A stretch of 64,000 nt of DNA from Liopterus haemorrhoidalis (Eukaryota > Arthropoda > Insecta > Coleoptera > Dytiscidae): contig OZ020611.1 in the NCBI GenBank assembly GCA_963971575.1, forward strand, positions 23,977,279-24,041,278, in the 5' to 3' direction. This document shows positions 43,108 to 54,339 of the stretch, in pieces (position 1 is the first letter of the stretch; every line of letters starts with the position of its first letter). The position numbers and the translations under genes were made by a program. The notes beneath the pieces are model-generated. The model saw only the letters and a list, made by a program, of their open reading frames with translations. It ran no database searches and had not been told where the DNA came from.

Positions 43108-43767
43108 TTTTTACCGACCGTCAACATATATAAGGGAGGTATTGTGATCATACCGATTTGATATTTCGAGATTTCGATGGATCTCCACGAATTGAGGTCC
43201 CTACATAACGTTTCGACTATTTTTAGCATGATGTCTCTCGGTCTGTCTGTCCGTCCGTCTGTCTGTCTGTCCGTCTGTCTGTCCGTCTGTCTGTCCGTCT
43301 GTCCGTCTGTGTACATGTGCAGAGCAAATTAGGCTAAATTTGCTCTGCACATGTACACAGATTTTTATGAAACTGCATATTTAAGCTTTTGACATCAATG
43401 ACACGAGTTGATCAACTTTTAGTAAAAATCGGTTAACTAGAAATGGGAGTTACTCGTGTCGATTTTAAGATTTTTGCGAATATTTAGCAACAGATAAATA
43501 TTTTGAAAAATTTTATTGAACAAAAGTTGCTATAAATGTAATAAATAATAATTTTTATTTGAGACGTTTTTTGATAAAACGTTTTTTAAAAGTTTTTTAA
43601 AAATTTTTGTCTCAATTTTTTCATATTTATATGTAACTTTTCCATGGTCATGATAAATAATATCTCTGTTAGAAAATATTACGCCAAGTTATTTCTACTC
43701 TGCTGCTAGAATGTACATTATACAAGTACTTTATGATGGCGGTCGGTCCTGTGGTGGCCACAGCTGA
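43108..43767 (-). repeat. family A dispersed repeat, reverse copy
   Basis: Plus strand opens TTTTTACCGACCGTCAACA and closes with CAGCTG at 43761-43766, the reverse of the 16.4 kb copy. The (GTCT/GTCC)n array at 43233-43308 is longer than in the other copy. An extra hairpin at 43307-43360 is unique to this copy. Confidence 0.85.
43307..43360. repeat. perfect 24-bp hairpin, 6-base loop
   Basis: Left arm 43307-43330 begins CTGTGTACATGTGCAGAGC and right arm 43337-43360 is its exact reverse complement. In the 16.4 kb copy only the left-arm sequence exists, followed directly by the 'tttttatgaaac' block; the right arm is an added inverted copy. Confidence 0.92.
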
Positions 43768-43779
43768 TTTTTTAAATTA

Positions 43780-44890
43780 AAAACGTTTTTTTTTTTAAAT
43801 TAAACAACTGAGAATCGAGTTCATGTGTGTAATGTGTAGTGTTCAGTAGGTTTTGTCATCATTCAACCTATTGTTAGAATTACTTTAAATAATTTATTTA
43901 AAAAATTTACTTCAAATATATCGCTATATTTACATTTTTGAAACATTTATTCTTTTAATATTAATTTTAGGTTTTAAATGAACGCTCAATACATAATAGT
44001 GTTGGTTTGGATTCTATTTAGTAAAAAATGTGCCCAATGCTATTTCAAGCATTCAGAATTTGGGCATTCTATGGGTTTAATCTACATATTAGATAGCCAG
44101 GAAATCTTGAAATGTGCTACTTCAAAACCACAATTCACCCACCACAACAATTTTCCGTTATATACATTATATAAAATGCATCTATCTTCCGCTACACGAC
44201 GTCATCTTTAGATAAGTTTTAGGAAAAAATAAAAATTTAAATATATTTTTAAGAAAAATTATGTAAGTCAATAAGTTTTCCCTATCAATTATTTCGTTTT
44301 ATAGATACCGTTGATCGCGATAAACCATCCATCTTAACCGTATAGCTCTGGTTTTGCATAACACATTATTAAAACCGTAGTAAGTGGCTAACACCGCATA
44401 TTACTCAGAGGTTGTATTGATTACCGATCAGTCTAACACCTCGACAAGGTTCGAAACCCATTACTGGTTTTTCCTCCGCTTTTCCGCAGGTGAAAGGCGA
44501 GAATAGTGGAGCTGCGAACCAATTTATCCATCCAGAAAGAGTGACCGATGCCTCCTATCTTTAAACGCGTATAAAAAGTACTGAAAGCTTTTGTTATATA
44601 TGGAATTGCTTACTTTACTTTTTGTGAGTATTTTTAAGTGTTTTCAGAAAGTTTTTTGCTTCTCAATACAAAGAATCATCACATGGGTATCGTTATTATT
44701 CCATTATTCTATTACGAATTGTTACGACACTAGAAACGAAAGGAAACCAACAAAAAATATTTGTTATACAGCGCCGGATTCAAACATTATGTAGCTAAAA
44801 ACTGACACTATATAACGAATCCTGTGTTTAATATGGAATAAAGAATATTGCCACAGTTCAGTGATATCTGGAAAATAAGAGATTAGATTT
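43780..44890. other. no gene seen
   Basis: Open stretches at 43978-44211 and 44591-44794 have no motif. Part of the sequence near 43800-43860 resembles 45770-45830 ('gtgtgtagtgttcagt'), so it may be a family B remnant. Confidence 0.35.
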
Positions 44891-44894
44891 TTTT

Positions 44895-46105
44895 CAGGGT
44901 TTTGTAGGTATGACCACCAAAAAACCCTTATAACGGCACTCATGTGTCTGTCTGTCTGTCTGTCTTTCTGTCTGTTTGAATGGTAGAAATTTTAGCCAAA
45001 CGGCTTAACATAGAAAGTTGAAATTTGGCATGTTTATACAACTCCTTGACCCACATATAGGAATAATACTGAAAGTTCAAATAACACATCCCGAGATAAA
45101 TATAACGTATTTAATAAAAAACTATATATACATATTTTTTTAAAAATTTTAAATGGCGTACCAAATGAAACCTCTTAATATATGAATCATGGGACTTTTG
45201 CCGCCGTCATGTCAAAAAACTTTTATCCCCCGCTCTATCTCTCAGAGCGATTGATCTAATAATCAAAAAAAAAAAAAACCCCAGAATGAACATTGATGAA
45301 ACCGGGATAGTTCAACAGGCATTTTTGATCAGATTAGTTTTTCGAAAAATGTTTTTTTTTGTCTTCGATAATTTTTTTTTTTTTTAATTCACTTTGTGGT
45401 TTCAAAGGAAAGCTGTTTGGACGTGGATTAGGAACAAAAAGTAGTTTTTTAAAATTAATTTTTTAAATACGATTTTAGCAAAAAATGTTCTTGTTCTTGT
45501 CCTTAGCAAGAAGAGTTCTTGTCCCAGCCCCTTTTACCCAAAGATGTTTAACTAAAAATCTGAAAAAAATATAGGTAATGAGCATTGACCCGATTGAGTT
45601 TTTTGAAAAATATTGCAGTTTTTGTGTTTTTCACAATTTTTATTTTTAATTCATGGCTAAATTATAGCTAACAATGTTATGGATTGTTTGTATTTATGGC
45701 TAATATAATGTGTGTAATTTTTCTAAATTAAAAATATAATTAAAAAAATTTTAACAGCCGAGCACCGTGTTTTGAACTACACAGTACATTGTAGTGTGTA
45801 GTGTGTAGTGTTCAGTTATTTTATTATACTGTTATACGTTGTGATTCAAAAGGAATAAATCATTTATAGTAATGAAATACTTAAACATTATTAATAGTAA
45901 AAAATACGTTTCTGAAATTGAAGAAAAAAGCCATTTATCAATATATTTCTTATTTATCTAATGAAGACTTTACGCAAATTATTTAAATTTGATTGAACAA
46001 ACTTTTAAGTTCTTAGTACTCAAATAACGAATAAAAATGATTATCAAATAAAATTGATGTGAAGTGTGAATATTCACACATTTCAGGGTTTCGCAGGTAT
46101 ATAAT
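44895..46105 (+). repeat. family B dispersed repeat, most complete copy
   Basis: Opens CAGGGTTTTGTAGGTATGAC, then a (GTCT)n array at 44947-44973, 'ttagccaaacggctta', 'gacccacatatag', a long AT-rich body and, at 46050-46085, 'gtgtgaatattcacacattt' followed by CAGGGTTTCGCAGG. No protein-coding content. The two ends both carry CAGGGTTTYGYAGG, in direct orientation. Confidence 0.7.
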
Positions 46106-46194
46106 AAGTGAAGGCGGTATGCTGAGTGTGTAGGACAAATTTTACTTTGTACTAATCACGGCAAAATGAACGATATTTTTAAAATAATTTATCG

Positions 46195-46972
46195 TCTGTT
46201 AATCATATAATAAGACTGGTTATTAAATTTACGCTCTTAAAAGTTAAATACAACATTTGTCAAAATATAACTAGAATTTTGACAAAATAATTTCAACATA
46301 ATAAAAATGCAAAAAAAAAAACAGAGAAAATAAAATTCACTCCGTACTCGAACTCGAAACCCTTCGTTTTCCAGCTCATTTTAGCAGTGCTCTAACCCAT
46401 GACGCTATCGCACGCTTTGCATGTGAGTGTCTTACATTGGTATAACTTTTGTACTTTGTGAACCAAAAACCACAAAAAATGTGTTATTTTCCGAAAACAT
46501 AATCTGATCAAAAATTCCTGTTGTACTATTTCGGTTCACACCAATATACATTACTTAGAATTTTTTTAGATTTTTAGTTTAAACCATCTGGGCTACAGGG
46601 TGTGGGACAAAATTTTTTTTGCACAATTTTGGCGTAAATCGCATTAAAATAATTTATTTTGCAAAAATAAAAATTTGATCGTTAATCCACGTACTAAGGG
46701 CTTTCATTCGATGCCCTACTCAGAATTTTAAAAAAATATTTTTGTTTTCGATGAGCACATATTTGTTTATATTTTTAGGGGGGTATGTTTTCTAGATGTT
46801 TTAGTATTTTTACTATGTGCGGGTCAAAGAGTTGTATACGCATGCCAAATTTCAACACTCTAGGTTTAGCCGTTTGGCTACAATTTTTACCGAACAGACA
46901 GACAGACAGACAGACAGACGACAAAATGACGGTATAAGGGTTTTTTGGTCATACCTACAAAACCCTAAAAAC
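46195..46972 (-). repeat. family B dispersed repeat, reverse copy
   Basis: Closely matches 10.4-11.2 kb, including 'ccatctgggctacagggtgt', 'actaagggctttcatt' and the (ACAG)n array at 46896-46920. It follows the plus-strand copy at 44.9-46.1 kb tail to tail. A 'gtgtgaaaattcacag' block at 47068-47083 mirrors the one at 46050. Confidence 0.75.
46335..46432 (-). repeat. tRNA-like module inside family B
   Basis: Minus strand contains GCGTCATGGGTTAGAGCACT (D-arm/A-box-like), a central arm, and TTTCGAGTTCGAG (T-arm/B-box-like). It occupies the same position as the module at 10.6 kb but has a different sequence. Confidence 0.55.
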
Positions 46973-47116
46973 TGTTGATTTTGATGTGATTATAGAACAA
47001 ATATTTCTAGATATCCAGAATTATGTTGGCTTCTTACACCTATTAAAATGTACAAAACCCTAAAATGTGTGAAAATTCACAGACAAACTGAAGGGGCCCA
47101 CCAGACTTTATTTATA

Positions 47117-48060
47117 TATAGTTAGCTGAGGAACCCATACTTTGTACGGTTTTTGAAAAATGAATTGCTTATCTATTCTGCACAACTTTATTATATTTCA
47201 TAAGTTTTTATAGTTAAATGAATAGTAAGCGAGATATTTCAAGTTTTTATGTATTGAGGTAGCGACATCATAGTTCCCAAATATCCATCTTATTAAAAAC
47301 TTCATTCAACAAAACACAATTATTTCTTCTTTTCAAACCAAATTTCTTATATACAATTTTGATATAATAAATGTATTTATTTGTGATATTTCAAAATTTT
47401 AGTTTAAGGTTATTCTCCCGTAACTGAAATTAAAAAAATACGTAATACAAAAAAGATTTATTTTCCTATTTTAAACATTTATCGCCATACGTAACTGCTG
47501 TTATAAGTCAATAATAAGGCAGATATTTCAAGATTTTAATTTTAAGGTGCCCCCCTTATCTTGCCAGATAGTCATCAAATTGTAAGATGCACACAAGAGA
47601 AAAGATTTATTTTCTTATAAACAATTTTTATTATACTATACGTTTTGCTGTTAACTCAATAATAAGTAAGATTAATAAATAAAACACTCGGTAAGTTTCA
47701 CAAATTTGTGAAACTTACCGAGTGTTTTATTTATTAATCTTATTTTAAATATGTTTCACCGAGAATACACGGACTCCTCTGTCAATTATATCAATAATAA
47801 GTATTTTAAGTTTTTTTGTAAATAATTTTAATCACGAAACACCTCCTCAGAATGGAAAATTTGCCATCTAACCTATTTTCGAATCCTGGTTTAACTCTAT
47901 TATCGTTCCAAACTACGTGACAATATGTCCAGCTGTTTTTATTTGAATCTCGGACAGGGAGATAGGAAAAAAAAACTATTTTGCGGATATCGTCTTATAA
48001 TTATCTGAAACACATAGGAACGAAATTATTCATTGCTAAATAATAACTTTTTTAAGTGAT
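47117..48060 (+). repeat. family D dispersed repeat, copy 2
   Basis: Starts AGTTAGCTGAGGAACCCATA and ends after 'cgtcttataattatctgaaac', as in copy 1. Internal degenerate units are spaced by roughly 150-160 bases ('gctgttataagtcaataata', 'aggcagatatttcaag', 'aaaagatttattttc'). It lacks the microsatellite expansion of copy 1 and contains a palindrome insertion at 47668-47741. Confidence 0.65.
47668..47741. repeat. perfect 74-bp palindrome without spacer
   Basis: Each 37-base arm reads inward AAGATTAATAAATAAAACAC, then TCGGTAAGTTTCACAAA, and the second arm is its exact reverse complement. The ATAAAACACTCGGTAA block ties it to the inverted repeats at 5.4 and 27.7 kb. 'aatatgtttcacc' follows, as in the other copies. 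Confidence 0.92.
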
Positions 48061-48061
48061 A

Positions 48062-48400
48062 TGTACAGAATTTCTTTGTATTTCTAAGCTATTAATTACT
48101 ATTTAGATTTATATTTTACAAATATATTTTTTTATTTATTCGGTTTTTTTCATTTATTATTGAGGGGCCTTCTAAAGAACGGGGCTCTACGTAAGGGCTA
48201 TGCTCGTTATTATTCTTTTTTTCGCTACTAACTACAATATATAGTTCACTCAAGAAAGACGAATATATGACAAACAACGCACAACAGGGTCCAAAATTAT
48301 CGAACACAATCCAGAATATAAACCGAATTTGATATTCATCCACCACTTGAGACACTGATTGTCACACTATTGAACAGGCCTACACACGATCAATTATGTG
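48062..48400. other. no gene seen
   Basis: A 79-codon open frame on the minus strand (48116-48355) has no recognisable domain. Confidence 0.35.
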
Positions 48401-48407
48401 TGATAAC

Positions 48408-49141
48408 CAGTGATGGGCGCGTAAGTTACATGATGTAAGTTACCTCATTGTTGACGCGTAAACAATTGATGTAAAGTAAACACAAAAACTCTTGTAAACA
48501 ATGTAAACAACGTAAACAATGTAAACAATGGTTTAGAAATGCGCACATGTTTTGAATTACAGAACCTCATTATCAATATATTTTTATAAATAATAAAATT
48601 TTAATGAAACGATCTTAAATGAAAAAGTAAGTATATAAAATTAGGACAAGCCAATATACATATTAATAAAAATCGAATTTGCATCATTATACAGGTGTTA
48701 CAAACAAATTAGTAAATATGACTATGAAAAATAAAAAACTTTTTTCTTTAAAAAATTCAGTCTAATTTTTTAATAACAAAATACATTAAATTTCACCCTA
48801 TTAAAATCAGCCTATATTTTTTAACAACGAAAAGATTCATTTCAAATATTGCATAACGCCCTATATTTTCTTTCATTTTCTTTAATTAAAACAAAACCTA
48901 GTTCTTCAGAACTATTCCGTCGGTTTCTTCCCATCATTTTTTTAATAAATTTATTGTTTTGAACTGAATATACTAGTTCATTAACTCTCTATTATTCGTA
49001 TTAAATAACTAAAACTAACCTCATTATTTGACAGTTTACAATGTTTACATTGTTTACATTGTTGACAAGTTTACCAATTGTTTACATAAGTTTACACGTA
49101 AACGTAAACAATTAAAGTTTACGTGTAAACGCCCATCACTG
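48408..49141. mobile_element. hAT non-autonomous element, 734 bp
   Basis: Ends CAGTGATGGGCG on both sides in inverted orientation, flanked by perfect 8-bp duplications GTGATAAC (48400-48407 and 49142-49149). Subterminal arrays of GTAAACAATG/GTAAACAACG run inward from both ends. Interior noncoding. Confidence 0.92.
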
Positions 49142-49149
49142 GTGATAAC

Positions 49150-50265
49150 ACGGTTGTCCTACACTAGTTGGACAACATACGTGACCTTGAATGGGCCTTT
49201 ATTCTACATTCGTACATTATTGTTAAATTTCTTGAATCTGTCAGATGATGAATTAGTCAGCCGGTACTGCAACTGTATTCTAATACCTTTTATACTCTAT
49301 ATTCATGTATTATTGTGAATTAGTTATTTTTTTACGAACAGCAACGATGGTTTTGCTTTATATTATTGTGAAATTCTCTCGATTTATCAGATGATGAATT
49401 AGTTAATCGGTACTGCAACTGTTCTCTAACACCCTTTGCTTCATCAATGTTACATTGTTATGATAGCATTATCAAAATATTAATTTCTCTCCTCCAATAT
49501 TGACAGACTGCTTAAGTCGTTAACTTATTCGTAGTGTTGTATTCGGTCAATGTTTATGTTGTCCTAATCTTACGTCCTTAACTCCAAGTTTGAGATAAGT
49601 ACAGCTTAAGGTCTTATGTCAGCTCCAATGTCCATTAAATCATAATATAATGTCCGAAGTCTTGCATCGAGGGAATCTTTAGGATTAGGAGAGGACCAAA
49701 GTCAAGAGGCAAGGACAAGTTATTGTTAATTAGTTTGCTTTTAAATTAAATATTGATAGCTCCTCTGGATGGAGCATCTCTCGATTTCTTTAATTTGTCT
49801 ATATTTATGTTACAGTTACAGAGGTAGCAGTCCTTTGGAATATGCTTAACTATGGAAATGATATATGAATGACATATATAAATATAGCAATGACAAACTG
49901 TCATTGATTGTAAAACTAATAAAGGCTGTACTCGAATTTTTGTGTTTTAATTGTTATTATTTCAAACGCTGAAAAGCGTTTATATTTATATTTTAATATT
50001 AGTAGCCAATATATATAATAATACAAATAATTTTAGTAGTTGTAGGCAGTAACATTTTTCTTCCAGTTTATCAGTTCTTTATGTTTCCTTATATATGTGT
50101 AATAGGTCACCAAAAACGACACCAAATAGTTAGATCTTCATTATAGCAGACCAAGACCAAGGAACTACTGTTTTGCTAACTTGAAATAATGTTACGGCTA
50201 GACAATCGCAGAACTACGTGGTTTAGTCTTAAAATTACCGTAATAAAATTTTATTTATAATGAAT
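49150..50265. other. no gene seen
   Basis: A block around 49200-49320 is repeated in degenerate form at 49355-49450 ('tcagatgatgaattagt', 'cggtactgcaactgt'), a tandem duplication of about 140 bases. No coding sequence recognised. Confidence 0.45.
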
Positions 50266-50269
50266 TATT

Positions 50270-50905
50270 TTACAACTAATTTAACACCTTCAAAATACTG
50301 CTTTTCTAAGGCTACACATTTTGCAGGTAGTTCTTGGACTCGCTTTTAGGTCCTTCTCTGATCTTTTCTTTTTTATCTCTTCAGTTGTTTAAAAACGGCA
50401 TTTTGAGGAACTTTTGGGGGAAAAAAGTCACACGTAACCATGTGTGATGAGTAAGGTGAGTAGTAATTAAGGATGTCAGAAAAATGGACCGACAACTATT
50501 TATCGAAAAACAATTTAAGCCAGCTATGGTTACTTATGGGATTGTTATATTTTAACCGAGTTCAACCAATATATTTTGCTTTTATAGTTTTTCACAACTT
50601 CTGTCGACCAAAACTTGACTAAGCTTTCAGAAACAGGCCTTTAGTTGTTAAAGATGTCTTAATAAATTCCTTATGATATTTTTTCTGCAGTCCCTCTACC
50701 AGTTAATATTCTAGGTTAACTTGCTCCTCTATAATAATTTCGTTTGTTTTGACCTCTCACCATCGTCCATTGAATTTTTAACATATTTAAAACGCCCGAA
50801 CCACTTAAAATATTCAGTTCGACTCATAGCACTTTCTCAAAAATCTGTTCAAGTGTTTCTGTCATTGTCTTTATAAATTTGAAAAAAGAAATCACATACA
50901 CACTG
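50270..50905 (-). pseudogene. degenerate mariner transposase
   Basis: Minus-strand fragments in shifting frames: KTMTETLEQIFEKVL, YFKWFGRFKYVKNSMDDGER (helix-turn-helix linker region of mariner transposases), then after a gap NYYSPYSSHMVTCDFF (degraded SPDLAPCDFF block with the last catalytic Asp), and VALEKQYFEGV, the typical C-terminus. The first two catalytic acids cannot be found. It is older than the other mariners here and of another subfamily. Confidence 0.55.
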
Positions 50906-51157
50906 CTCTTGGACTATGTCCATTTTGAAAACCACCAGGCCGGGGTAAAGAAAAATTAAACCGTTATAAAATTCGAAAGAAATAACTTAGTGCAACAATC
51001 TCAAAGGTAGTAAAATCACAAAAGACAGTTGCAATTGTATTGAGCCCTATAGTCTTAAAATATTTTATCCATCCATTTGCTGGGTATATTTTCCCATGAC
51101 TAGGCAACGCGCGAATAATTCGTATTTCTTGATATATTATTTTCAATGCCTAAGATG

Positions 51158-51625
51158 TTTTTTACCAACCGTCATACTTAGTGAGGTAGGTATTGTAATG
51201 AATCTAATTTTTACTTTTCGAGATTTTTACAGATAAGCACGAATTAGGCTTTTTGTAACATGAATCAACTGCGTTTAGCCTGATGTTGGTCTATGGACAT
51301 GTATACAGCAAATTCGGTTAAACGGACTTTTGAAAATTTCATATTTAAGTTTTAGACGTGAATATCTCAATTTCATCAACATTTGGTACAGATCTATCAA
51401 CCAGAAAGAATAGTTTACTGATATCACTTTTATGTGTTCCAAAATATTTCGCATTAGTAAAATATTTCGAAAAAATACACTAAACAACAGTTGCTGCACA
51501 AGAAATAACAACATCTTTTATTTAAGACATTTTTTGATTTAATAAATTATTATAACTTTCATAATTTTGTGATTTTTCCAAGAATCTATTTTCACATATG
51601 AGACGTAGGAAATTTTTTATGATTA
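51158..51625 (-). repeat. family A dispersed repeat, diverged third copy
   Basis: 'ttttttaccaaccgtcatac', 'gaggtaggtattgtaatga', 'cgagatttttacagat', 'agcctgatgt', 'gtatacagcaaattcgg', 'tcaacatttggta-agat' follow the order of the 43.1 kb copy. The tetranucleotide array is almost absent. The far end is missing. Confidence 0.65.
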
Positions 51626-51915
51626 CGGTAAATTATAAATACGCATTATGAAATTGTCAACGCAATATAATACGTTATTATCTTGTTCAATAATAATTTC
51701 ATAAAAAAAGAAATCTCCAAACTATCTGCAGCATCAAATAAAACATTTCTTAAAATCTAATTTAAGTCAAAAATAATTAATTAATCAGCTAAAAAGAAAC
51801 CCGTGGTACAGAATATTTGCGAAATTGCGTTCGACTTAAATAAGATTGCTGTCTCGTGTGAAATATAAGCCTGTGAATTTTTTTCAGTATTACACTCTTA
51901 AAAAGTAGTGTTAAA

Positions 51916-51966
51916 GGGACTTCATGGTACACTAGAAAATGTACTTTTAGTGTACCAAGAAGTCCC
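51916..51966. repeat. 19-bp hairpin near element end
   Basis: Arms GGGACTTCATGGTACACTA and TAGTGTACCAAGAAGTCCC pair at 18 of 19 positions around a 13-base loop. Confidence 0.85.
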
Positions 51967-52372
51967 TCGCTTTTCGTGTTAATTATTTACACTTCTTTTT
52001 TGGCTAAATTTAGTGTAAAGTTTACATTTACATACTGGTTAAATAGGGGATAGGCATGATTTTATTATATTCCTCTTGTTACATATAAACATAAAAAATA
52101 GTTTTTAATTTATTTTTTTTTTAATTTGAAGGCTTAAAAAAATCATAAATGTATGTAGCGCGCGAAAACGACGTGTGACGTCATACCCTTCTAACTGACA
52201 CATGACACTACTAGTCTAGCCAGCGTACATAGTCTGTTGTGAACTTATTTGTTTGTATAACTTTTATAGGTTATGTAAAGTTAGAGTGATTTTAATTAAA
52301 ATAAAGTTTAATTCTATAAAAACAATTTATACATGTTTACCGAATTAAATTTTATATTAAAATATATAAAAT

Positions 52373-52575
52373 ATGGAAGATCCAGGCCCCAGTACTTCGA
52401 AACATAGTCGAAAATATTGTTTAGTACCAATGTGCACAAATAGTTCAATTAGAAATCCAAAAAAATAATTTATATCATTACCTGATGACGATAAACAACA
52501 GAAGAGCTATGAGGCGAAATAAAACCGATATTTCAGAAAAAAAACTTTATGTTTGTGAAGACCATTTTAATGTGA
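52373..52575 (+). pseudogene. THAP-domain first exon, inactivated
   Basis: Starts MEDPGPSTSKHSRKYCLVPM, then CTNSSIRNPKK, a stop, FISLPDDD, a frame change, and KKLYVCEDHFN. The CLVPMC and YVCEDHF blocks give the C2CH zinc-binding pattern of THAP domains, which bind DNA in P-element-type and other transposases as well as host factors. The Trp of the usual KW motif is lost. GTGAGT follows directly, so this was probably exon 1. One stop and one frameshift inactivate it. Transposon origin is inferred from the context. Confidence 0.65.
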
Positions 52576-52999
52576 GTACATATATTTTATAAATTATTTT
52601 AATAATAAATGCGTGAAAAATTGTTTAAAAACAAATACAAAACTCTCAAACAATACAATATAAACACGTAAACATTATGTTTTGTCTGTATCTGTGACGT
52701 CAAACCCTTACAGTCTTAGACGTATCTACTCGGAAACCTTCGCGGCGTGGTCGGCTTATTTCAAATTTACAATATTTTAATTAAAAAATTTGGCTATAAT
52801 ATTAATTAAAATGTGATTTTTGTTGTGTTAGGTGACATAACTAACATTATTATATCAAAAAAATGTAGTTTTAAGGAAATATAAATTTTATGCGTATCCT
52901 CTATTATAGTGTTAAAATGAAAATAAATATTAGAAAGTAGTGTTAATTTTAATACTGAAAAAGTAATAGTTCATAAAAATAACACTATCTGAATAAGTG

Positions 53000-53620
53000 A
53001 AGATTTATTCGGTGAATTGGTCAAAAATAGCTAACTTATACGTTTTCTAAATGAAAATTTTAACACTTTAAATTTTAACCAAACTGAAAATGAACTTCTA
53101 CACATACGAACTTTTTGCGTAGGCGCCCGTGTCGAAGAAGGATCTATGCGTTAAGGGTTAAAGTAGAAGGAACTTACCAAAAAGGAATCGTATAAAATTG
53201 TCACAGTTAACACAGTTGTCACCATCTCTTACCTGGAACAAAAAAATAAAGTAAATATTTTTTCAATGATCTTATATAAATAAATGAATGAAAGCATATC
53301 AAGCAGCGACATATAAATTACAAGAATACTCTTATATAAACAACGGTATTAAATTAACTAATTGTATTCATATATCAGTGTTATGTAATGGAATGAAGGT
53401 TGATGCAGTTGGCGCTGCGATCGATTTACAAACATAAACATATAAATAATATATGAGAAGTTACCGTGATGTTCTCCATTCTTAATGAGAATTAGCGTCA
53501 CTCGGAATGCCACAATGTTGATGCACAATGCATATTAGGTAACTGGGTAATTAGTACAACCTATAATAGTGCTATTTATCAATTCTCTACCTATACACCA
53601 CTTACGTCGCAAGTACGTTA
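53000..53620. other. no gene seen
   Basis: AT-rich, no motif-bearing frames. Confidence 0.4.
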
Positions 53621-53624
53621 AATA

Positions 53625-54211
53625 CAGTACCGGAACAAGAGCGGGGCACAATTTCTCCGTCTGCTCTCATTTAATTTCTTAAAATCCTACCTTTCTATTT
53701 AGAGATTGTAATATCACCCTGAGTCTGTTCAATTTTTCGAACTGAATTTTATCTTATTTATTTGTGTTTGTCGGTGCAAGATTTCTTTTAATGAGTATGC
53801 GTATTTTTATTGATTTTATTTATTTATTTAATGAATACTTTATTGATTTTAATATGTAGTCTAGTAATTTAGATGGGCTGCGTTAGGCGCAAATAGTCTT
53901 TGTAGCTGTGCGCCAAAATTTTTTAACTAGCTAACCAGCTAACTTAAAATCCTACCTCCCCCCTTCCGGCCTCATATAATTCATACAAATTCTACCATCG
54001 GCTCTCACTTGAACTTTAAACGGTCATCACTTAAATTTTTGAATTTCTAACTCCCTATTTATGTCACTTGAATTTTTGAATTTACACCCCGACCCCGTCA
54101 GCACTTTAAATTATAAATTTTGATCTACTTCCTCCTCACATGAATTTCGGCTCCAATGAGCGCAACTCTTAATTCCTGCCCTGGCTGCAAAAAAATCTTG
54201 TTTCGGCACTA
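53625..54211. mobile_element. possible DNA element with short inverted ends and internal repeats
   Basis: Left CAGTACCGGAACAAGA and right, inverted, TAGTGCCGAAACAAGA. The interior is C-rich on the plus strand and repeats 'cacttgaatttttgaattt' (three degenerate copies at 54010-54120) and 'cttaaaatcctacct' (two copies). Flanks are only loosely similar. Confidence 0.4.
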
Positions 54212-54339
54212 ACTTAATATGTTATTATAGCATCGTAAAAACGCAGCTAGCTTATTATTTTTGAAAATTATTTTCTTCAAGAATCTTCAAAAATACAATC
54301 TTGAATTTTTAAAAACAGTTTTACGGCTTCGTACGTATC

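Larger units (their letters stand above)
51893..52990 (+). mobile_element. probable THAP-type DNA transposon remnant
   Basis: The motif AGTAGTGTTAA occurs near both ends (51904 and 52935 regions), with TAGTGTTAAA again at 52908. A hairpin sits close to the left end. Between them is a broken THAP-domain exon followed by a splice-donor-like GTGAGT. Exact ends and target duplication were not established. Confidence 0.4.

Noticed and set aside
43233..43308. CRISPR-like array
   Set aside because: It is a tetranucleotide microsatellite without spacers, in a eukaryotic repeat.
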